Shown: positions 58,594 through 64,000 of the stretch, piece by piece | Layout of the letters: every line of letters begins with the position of its first letter | How positions within the stretch are numbered: the stretch's first letter is position 1 | Assembly (NCBI GenBank): GCA_020637335.1 | Contig: JACJWC010000005.1 | Span: 186,001-250,000 of the forward strand | Origin: Acidobacteriota bacterium | GTDB lineage: Bacteria; Acidobacteriota; Holophagae; Acanthopleuribacterales; Acanthopleuribacteraceae | Length of the DNA: 64,000 bases | Direction: 5' to 3' | Translations under genes and position numbers: made by a program | Notes under the pieces: generated by a model | What the model saw: the letters and a program-made list of their open reading frames with translations, nothing else | Told to the model about the DNA's origin: nothing | Databases searched by the model: none

Positions 58594-61152
58594 CTATCCT
58601 ACCGCTTCTGTAACAAGCCCTTTTCTGTGCAGCTCATCCAATATTACCTGAGAGAGCTTGAATTCATTGCCAGTCAAACCATGCAACCAAATACGAGCTT
58701 TATAAACAGTCGGATTCGAGTCAGGGATTAAATTCTCAAGGACAGATGCGCTTATTCTAGAGAGCCCTAGTTCAATAAAAGCTTGGCCAGCCACTGATGA
58801 AACACCGAGTTCTAGCGCCAAAGGAAAGTCATAAATTCCTTTAGATTTTTCCGTTAACCCTGCTTCTTCTAATGCAAACCTTAATAGATCTATATAAGCC
58901 TTACCTAATTGCACATACTTAAATCGTAATATTTCTTCAACAAACTCGAACACTTTCCTTATCTGCGTATCGACTTTAACAGGCTTGTTGCCATTATTTT
59001 TCATGGAATATTTAATCTGTTCATCTATAAGCTGGGGAAGAGGTTTACCTCTCATCCATGCCAGCGCAGTCACTGTAAGTTTATTTGCAAATTTAGATGT
59101 ATTGTTACCAAGAATATATTTATTAATGCGACTAAATATTGCTACGTAATTTTGGTAAACATTATCTGTAGGATTTCTAGGTATCAATGATTCATAGTCT
59201 TCTTTAAGAATCTTTTCTCTAAATCGCTTAAGTAATCTAGCTTGGCCAAAAGGGTTTACTGTCCAGTTATTGGCAATAATCACATCAGGAAGATTCATTT
59301 CTTTAACCGCTTCTTTAGCTGTTTCCACTAATAGTTTGCATTTTTCCTCTGACATTTTACCTACAAGAGATCTTTTGACATACTTATCAATGGTATCTTT
59401 AGCTGATTTTGATAAAAGCAGACCAGATGCTGCATCAATTGGACTATATGGTTGGAATGGTCGTTCTCCTTCGTTTTCACCACGTAATTTAGAAAGAACT
59501 TCATTGTAATTATCTAGTATAGTTTTGCGAAATGATGGCGCTATCGTGTATTTAGTCTTGTCTGTTAGCGGTTGATTCTCCCAGTCTTCATAATCCACCA
59601 AAAATACATTCCCGACGATATCCTGTCCAAGCCTCCCAGCTCTGCCTGCAAAGTTCCACAAAGATGCAGAATCTAACTCGTCACCACGACCTCGTGTTGG
59701 TGTATCAATAAAGACGTTTCTCGCAGGCAAATTTACACCCTGGAATAACGTAGTAGTACAAACCAAATATTTAAGCTTTGATGCCTTAAAGGCTTCTTCC
59801 AACGCCTCTCTTAGTAAGCTAGGCATTTTCCCATAGTGAAACCCTACGCCTTTAAGAACGTGCTTAGCTAGCGAGTAATTCTTATGTACATGCTTCTTTA
59901 TAAACTCTGACAATTCTTTAAGTGTTACATCATCATCTTCTATATCAGATGCTATTTGTGCTGCCGTTGTTTCTGCATCGACAGGACCAGTACCATATAC
60001 GAGAGAACCACCCACCATGCCTAATTCTAAGGACACTGCTGCCAACCTAGTTTTGGCATTAGCAAATCCGCGCTCCGACTCATAAGTCCCTAACGCTATT
60101 TTTTTATCTTCAGCAAATAACGCGAGCCTAAGAGCTTTCGCGTTCTCTGCGACAGGTTGAACTATTATTCGATTTTGTACAACAGGAGTTAAATCTGTCT
60201 GCTCTATTTTTAGATCATCCATATCTAAGGCTTGATTATAAGCATCAAAACCGGTTGCACCAGGTGCTAAAAAAAGAAATCTAGAGTTATTACTTCTTGA
60301 CCTTATTGTCTCCAAGCTATCTTGTAATATCATTCCTCTGGAGTTATCATTAATAGCCTGCGCCTCATCCACAATAACAAGATCAAAGACACCATCCCAA
60401 ATTGATAGCAATACCTGTAGCCGTTCTTGCGTCAAAACAAATATTTGCTTTTTCTTTGTATCTGGATCTAATGTTGGAATTGTTGAGACTCTAATATTAT
60501 TTAGATTATTATCGAGTCGTTGTGTTATTTTTCCAAATATCTCTGTAACCAGCGCACGAGTTGGTGCAATAAACACAGCACAATAACTATTTTCTTCTAT
60601 CGCTCGTTGGCACAAATATTCTAAGATTACAAAGGATTTACCTGCTGAGGTTGGCGCTGAAATTGCTGTTGCGAATGACTTAGGTAAATTTGTCCATACC
60701 TTATGTTGAAAGTCCGTGAGTGAAAACGCTTTGCTGGCGATCTGCACTGTATTCAGTGACTTTAATAGATTATTTCTTAGATAGTTCTCAAACGAGCCGT
60801 CTTTGATCTTCAAATCAGCGCTTAATCTATCATGACCGGGGAAATTGCCCAGTTCTGACAAAATATTTAATGCTGCTTGCCTTGGGCGCATGTCATCAGT
60901 TGCCAAAGAAGCATATAGCGCCATAGCCTGTGCCATTACTCTATCTGACTCTATAGACGACTGAGCAATGATGGATGCGGATTGAATATGTCGTTTTACC
61001 GCATTTTCAAGTCCATCAGATATCATGCTTGTACCGTTACGGATTTTTGGAAACAAGCTAGCTATCCCTTTGGACCATACTGATTCCAAATCAACCCAGA
61101 ACTCTGGATTTAATTTAATCCTTTCCGTCAAATCATTAGCGAACATGCTCAC
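58594..61152 (-). CDS. hamB: Superfamily 2 DEAD/DEAH-type helicase, Hachiman HamB-like
   Basis: An 852-residue helicase. Motif I is APTSAGKS, Ia FIAPTRALVTEI, II DEAQ in LVIVDEAQAINDNSRG, and motif VI NFAGRAGRLGQDIVG; the SAGK and RAGR forms are those of Ski2/HamB-like enzymes rather than HsdR. A preceding ~130-residue helical domain and a long C-terminal region (~330 residues) are present. GTG 61152 has AGGAG nine bases upstream and overlaps the DUF1837 gene by 17 bases. HamB with HamA forms the Hachiman anti-phage system, in which the helicase controls the nuclease. The assignment rests on the motif set and the DUF1837 partner. Confidence 0.8.
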   Translation of the reverse strand: MSMFANDLTERIKLNPEFWVDLESVWSKGIASLFPKIRNGTSMISDGLENAVKRHIQSASIIAQSSIESDRVMAQAMALYASLATDDMRPRQAALNILSELGNFPGHDRLSADLKIKDGSFENYLRNNLLKSLNTVQIASKAFSLTDFQHKVWTNLPKSFATAISAPTSAGKSFVILEYLCQRAIEENSYCAVFIAPTRALVTEIFGKITQRLDNNLNNIRVSTIPTLDPDTKKKQIFVLTQERLQVLLSIWDGVFDLVIVDEAQAINDNSRGMILQDSLETIRSRSNNSRFLFLAPGATGFDAYNQALDMDDLKIEQTDLTPVVQNRIIVQPVAENAKALRLALFAEDKKIALGTYESERGFANAKTRLAAVSLELGMVGGSLVYGTGPVDAETTAAQIASDIEDDDVTLKELSEFIKKHVHKNYSLAKHVLKGVGFHYGKMPSLLREALEEAFKASKLKYLVCTTTLFQGVNLPARNVFIDTPTRGRGDELDSASLWNFAGRAGRLGQDIVGNVFLVDYEDWENQPLTDKTKYTIAPSFRKTILDNYNEVLSKLRGENEGERPFQPYSPIDAASGLLLSKSAKDTIDKYVKRSLVGKMSEEKCKLLVETAKEAVKEMNLPDVIIANNWTVNPFGQARLLKRFREKILKEDYESLIPRNPTDNVYQNYVAIFSRINKYILGNNTSKFANKLTVTALAWMRGKPLPQLIDEQIKYSMKNNGNKPVKVDTQIRKVFEFVEEILRFKYVQLGKAYIDLLRFALEEAGLTEKSKGIYDFPLALELGVSSVAGQAFIELGLSRISASVLENLIPDSNPTVYKARIWLHGLTGNEFKLSQVILDELHRKGLVTEAVG

Positions 61153-62134
61153 CAGACATTTCTCCTGCGAATAGTTCTTTTATTGTTTTCGTGCTAGGAA
61201 CTGCAATATAGAATACGCGGCTTTTACCTATTGTTGCGCCACTTTTTTCCAAATATTTTCGAACATTCCCTTTCATATCATCGTATTGTTTTGCATAGTT
61301 GCCACTAAAGTGTTTTTCGTGAATATCTAAAGGCTGCTCGTCATCAACATCTAACTTTTCTTCATATAATTTTTCTGAGTACACAATAACACCCACAAAC
61401 CTCTCACGTATTTTTTCGTTTTGGATACTATACGGATCGAAATAATTTATTACTAAATCCCTCTCGTCTCCTTCAAGCGAATCTAGGTTACTCAGATCAC
61501 GAACAATTCTATATTCATTAAGCTTATGCTTTCTATCTTCTTCGAACTTAGCAGCAGAATCTGCGTACTGCTTTGCTCCACTAATCGCTTCGCCAGTCAT
61601 TTTTGATTCGAGGTAAAAAACAGTAAGAGTACTATCAGATTCAAATCGGGCATGTATGCCATCAAGCCCAAATACTGGCATTTCAGAATTTGTTTTTAAT
61701 GCCATTTTTGCAGCTATTTGTGCTGCACTTAGATACTGCGATGCAACGCAAAAGGATATCAACTCCCCTACTTCAGAGTATCGATTCTCAGTCTGTAGAC
61801 TCGGATTGGACGCATTGTAGGCAATAAAAGACCTTCTTGCTTCGGAGAACAACTTCATATGCTGGCTAGTATCAAGAATATTCCCATTTAAATCATAAAT
61901 TTTAGCCCGTTTTTTTGCAGGCAAAGAATAATTTATCAACTGGTGGAAAATCACTTCCACTAACTCATTTTCTGAAGGCCTATCTTCTTTAAACTTCAAA
62001 TACAATAAATCCACTTTTGGGGAATCGGATGCGTTCGACTCTACTGCCAGACCAACCTGATTATTAAAATCAGATTGAGTTATTAGCAATTTTGCAAGTG
62101 TGATGTTATTGTTACTATCTTCCGCCAACTTCAA
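61136..62134 (-). CDS. hamA: DUF1837 nuclease-like protein, Hachiman HamA-like
   Basis: A 332-residue protein. The DUF1837 pattern is visible in the middle: ENRYSEVGELISFCVASQYL, AAKMALKTNSEMPVFGLDGIH and STLTVFYLESKMTGEAISGA. Together these give a Glu, a D and an E-x-K, the active site of a PD-(D/E)xK nuclease. HamA is the effector of the Hachiman system and is released or activated by the HamB helicase. It starts at TTG 62134, overlapping the preceding stop as TTGA, and overlaps hamB at its end. It is AT-rich, like hamB. Confidence 0.8.
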   Translation of the reverse strand: MKLAEDSNNNITLAKLLITQSDFNNQVGLAVESNASDSPKVDLLYLKFKEDRPSENELVEVIFHQLINYSLPAKKRAKIYDLNGNILDTSQHMKLFSEARRSFIAYNASNPSLQTENRYSEVGELISFCVASQYLSAAQIAAKMALKTNSEMPVFGLDGIHARFESDSTLTVFYLESKMTGEAISGAKQYADSAAKFEEDRKHKLNEYRIVRDLSNLDSLEGDERDLVINYFDPYSIQNEKIRERFVGVIVYSEKLYEEKLDVDDEQPLDIHEKHFSGNYAKQYDDMKGNVRKYLEKSGATIGKSRVFYIAVPSTKTIKELFAGEMSGEHVR

Positions 62135-62637
62135 TACCCTTGTACGTCTAGCTGAATATGTTGTTTTATAAATTCGTTCTCTTGAACAAAATTAGTCAAT
62201 TGGTCTTGAAGATGGTATTGCCACTTCTCACCGTGAAATAGATTATTTCTCAGCCGATAAATAACAATTAGGCAACCAATTACCTTGACTAATTTTGATG
62301 CATCTTCGTTTCTTAAGGTTTCTAAAACTTCTTTTGTATTATTATGTACACCCAGATTTAATCCGTAATAATAATCAGTCACATCACCATCTTTTAAATA
62401 ACGATTTCTTAAATATCTAACATACCACTCAACTTCTAATATTTCTAAACCACCCCGCTCTTCGAGTTGCTGCACATAGTTTCGAATTAGTGGCAAATCA
62501 CAACGCCTATTCATTATCTTTCCTTCAAAGAGATTCCAAAGAAATGAAAAATCATCAATTGCGTCTAGCTCGTCTTCTGTCAGCTTCGCAAAACCAGAAA
62601 CCTTTATTGACAACCATTCTAATGTTTCTGGAGTCAT
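62131..62637 (-). CDS. HEPN-like protein of unknown function in the Hachiman/RM locus
   Basis: A 168-residue mostly helical protein. The C-terminal half has CLIVIYRLRNNLFHGEKWQY, which carries the R-N-x-x-x-H motif of HEPN domains (RNNLFH), in a helix as expected; many HEPN proteins are RNases of toxin or defence systems. The N-terminal part, with DDFSFLWNLFEGKI, also recalls Apea/MAE_28990-like HEPN proteins. It begins at ATG 62637, nine bases after hsdS, and overlaps hamA by four bases, so it is translated together with them. It is not part of the described two-gene Hachiman system. RNase activity is inference. Confidence 0.6.
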   Translation of the reverse strand: MTPETLEWLSIKVSGFAKLTEDELDAIDDFSFLWNLFEGKIMNRRCDLPLIRNYVQQLEERGGLEILEVEWYVRYLRNRYLKDGDVTDYYYGLNLGVHNNTKEVLETLRNEDASKLVKVIGCLIVIYRLRNNLFHGEKWQYHLQDQLTNFVQENEFIKQHIQLDVQGY

Positions 62638-62646
62638 GATTACCTG

Positions 62647-64000
62647 CTATACCTTCCCTGAAAATGCTGATGCCAGTATTGATTGTCTATTTTTCTCTGC
62701 CTTAGAAAGCTGAATATCTAGCTCATTATTCAGCCTATCAATTCCATCGAACTTTTCTGAAACCAGTCGCTTTATTTCACTTTGCTCCTCAAATGGGGGT
62801 AATGTTATTTCAGTATTTTTGACATCCTGCTGATTAATGCTTGCTTGGTTTACCGCCCATTTTGCGTTTCGTATTAGCTTAGAACGCCCGAATTTTGATT
62901 GAATGTAATAGTCAACGTATTCAGAACTAACATTTGACGATAGTTCCGATTTCATCATGTTTGATTCAAACAAACATGGGTCATAACCTTCTTTAACGAC
63001 CATACATTTACCCAAATGCGTTGGGCTATTAACACGATTAATAACCAAGTTCCCTTTTTGAAGGCTATACGTCTCAACCTCTGATTTGTTCGCGTTTACC
63101 TTTTGCAAATTGTTATAGGGCCGAACATACCCGTCTTGAAAGTCATCAATACGAACTATCGGTACGCCACTTCCGTATTTTGTCTTTGGCAGATACAGCC
63201 CATTTTGTGGCCCATCTACAATTAATGAATCTAGAAAAACCCATTTCCAATTATCAGGTAAGTCTTCTAGTTCTGTCACATTCTCTGCTTGTACAGGAAC
63301 TTTGTACTTCTCCTTCCACTTATCATCCTTAGGCATGTTGCCTTTGACTTTGAATTGTTCGAGTTGTTGTTCTTCCCATTTTTGTCGGCGTTCTTTGAGG
63401 ATGCGTTCGAGTAATTGGGAGGCGGGTTCAAGCTTGTCTTTGTTTGCTTCCCGCCATTCTTTGGTGAGTTCGCCGGTGACAGCGGCTTTTAGGACGGATT
63501 GGCGGTATTGTTTGAGGAGTTGTTTGGCTTTTTTTAGGGCTTCGATGCCGGCGTCAATATGAGAGAAGAGTTCTTCGATTTTGGCGACGATGCGTTTTTG
63601 TTGTTCAAGTGGTGCCATGTTCACAGGGACTTTATATGCATCGTTCCTGTTTAAACTTGGAATCGCAGTTGATTTATCCAAGTGCCCTAGATTTAAGTGA
63701 TTTAAATGATAGTATAAATACTTGATGAAAATTCCTTTTGGTGGAACAAGGTAATACACCGTATCAATGGGCCAACATGGCTTATTGCTAATAAAAACGC
63801 TTCCTACATTTCCTTTTCTGCCTACTATTAAGCATGGTTCTTTTACGTATGGTTCATTGTGCCATCCAACACAACCACTAGAACCGTAAACTTCAAATTC
63901 TCCTCCGGAAACTCTGTCCTTGGCCGTAAGCGATTTTCCGTATTCAAAATTAACTATTTCTCCAAGTGGGATAGTCTTCCATCCAGCTGATTTTTCTGTA
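62647..64000 (-). CDS. hsdS: Type I restriction-modification specificity subunit HsdS (5' end beyond window)
   Basis: At least 450 residues; the frame is open to the right edge, so the start is outside the window. The visible N-terminal part (AGWKTIPLGEIVNFEYGKSL, then YGSSGCVGWHNEPYV and LIVGRKGNVG) is target-recognition domain 1. A central conserved coiled coil follows (LEQQKRIVAKIEELFSHIDA, KQYRQSVLKAAVTGELT). Domain 2 begins LPDNWKWVFLDSLIV, and the C-terminal conserved helix is PFEEQSEIKRLVSEK to RQSILASAFSGKV. It sets the DNA sequence recognised by the HsdM and HsdR partners. The central segment (about 63330-63610) is much GC-richer than the two recognition domains. Confidence 0.92.
   Translation of the reverse strand, partial: TEKSAGWKTIPLGEIVNFEYGKSLTAKDRVSGGEFEVYGSSGCVGWHNEPYVKEPCLIVGRKGNVGSVFISNKPCWPIDTVYYLVPPKGIFIKYLYYHLNHLNLGHLDKSTAIPSLNRNDAYKVPVNMAPLEQQKRIVAKIEELFSHIDAGIEALKKAKQLLKQYRQSVLKAAVTGELTKEWREANKDKLEPASQLLERILKERRQKWEEQQLEQFKVKGNMPKDDKWKEKYKVPVQAENVTELEDLPDNWKWVFLDSLIVDGPQNGLYLPKTKYGSGVPIVRIDDFQDGYVRPYNNLQKVNANKSEVETYSLQKGNLVINRVNSPTHLGKCMVVKEGYDPCLFESNMMKSELSSNVSSEYVDYYIQSKFGRSKLIRNAKWAVNQASINQQDVKNTEITLPPFEEQSEIKRLVSEKFDGIDRLNNELDIQLSKAEKNRQSILASAFSGKV

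Noticed and set aside
58594..61152. The helicase as HsdR of the type I system
   Set aside because: It lacks the HsdR N-terminal nuclease domain, and its SAGK and NFAGRAGR motifs fit Ski2/HamB-type helicases; the adjacent DUF1837 gene explains it better.

Overview
The window looks like a chromosomal segment of a Gram-negative bacterium with about 52% G+C over most of its length. Outer-envelope functions (lipoproteins with clear lipoboxes, signal peptidase II, a LysM lytic transglycosylase), a CRP/FNR regulator, Hfq and a PATAN/DUF4388 protein fit an Acidobacteriota/Holophagae-like or deltaproteobacterial-grade lineage. That placement is inference only; no rRNA is present. Many genes start with GTG or TTG, and stop/start overlaps (ATGA, GTGA, TTGA, TGATG) are very common, so most of the window is organised in tightly coupled operons.

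Left part (1-25,500). A plus-strand operon carries a lysoplasmalogenase (partial), an alkylglycerol monooxygenase-like enzyme and an AlkB-like monooxygenase; together they suggest ether-lipid and alkyl-chain oxidation. A minus-strand block follows: DUF4388 protein, miaA, hfq, a CRP/FNR regulator and a short crotonase. After a DUF819 transporter, a methyltransferase-like protein with an arginine-rich tail and an AbgT-type transporter, a minus-strand group holds acyl-CoA dehydrogenase, two lipoproteins, an HExxH membrane protein, a split transketolase and a polymerase lacking the 5'-3' exonuclease. A complete potABCD polyamine-uptake operon converges on tyrS across a strong hairpin terminator.

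Middle (25,600-45,000). Here lie a 1315-residue cytoplasmic protein fusing Ser/Thr kinase, AAA-type ATPase, helical repeats and a family-5 solute-binding domain; a coupled run of aldehyde dehydrogenase, GNAT, glutaminyl cyclotransferase, lspA, DegT aminotransferase and Gfo/Idh dehydrogenase; a 1433-residue multi-PAS hybrid histidine kinase; tRNA-His; a lytic transglycosylase; and a YciO-rfbB-ridA operon.

Right-middle (44,500-52,900). A minus-strand cluster contains three ATP-grasp ligases, a cyanophycinase/S51-like hydrolase, an enterochelin-esterase-like hydrolase, pgi and a DUF72 protein. I read it as an uncharacterised peptide- or amide-bond-forming pathway.

Right end (53,000-64,000). Two ~205 bp elements with inverted hairpin ends bracket an HNH nuclease gene. 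An AT-rich defence island follows: a possible QxK nuclease, a TIR-like protein, and a type I restriction-modification locus (hsdM, hsdS) in which a Hachiman-type pair (HamA DUF1837 nuclease, HamB helicase) and a HEPN-like protein lie between hsdS and hsdM. hsdS runs off the right edge; no hsdR is visible.

Two families of dispersed structured intergenic repeats occur around the AbgT-type gene and the HNH gene. No CRISPR array, rRNA, integrase or insertion-sequence transposase was found.
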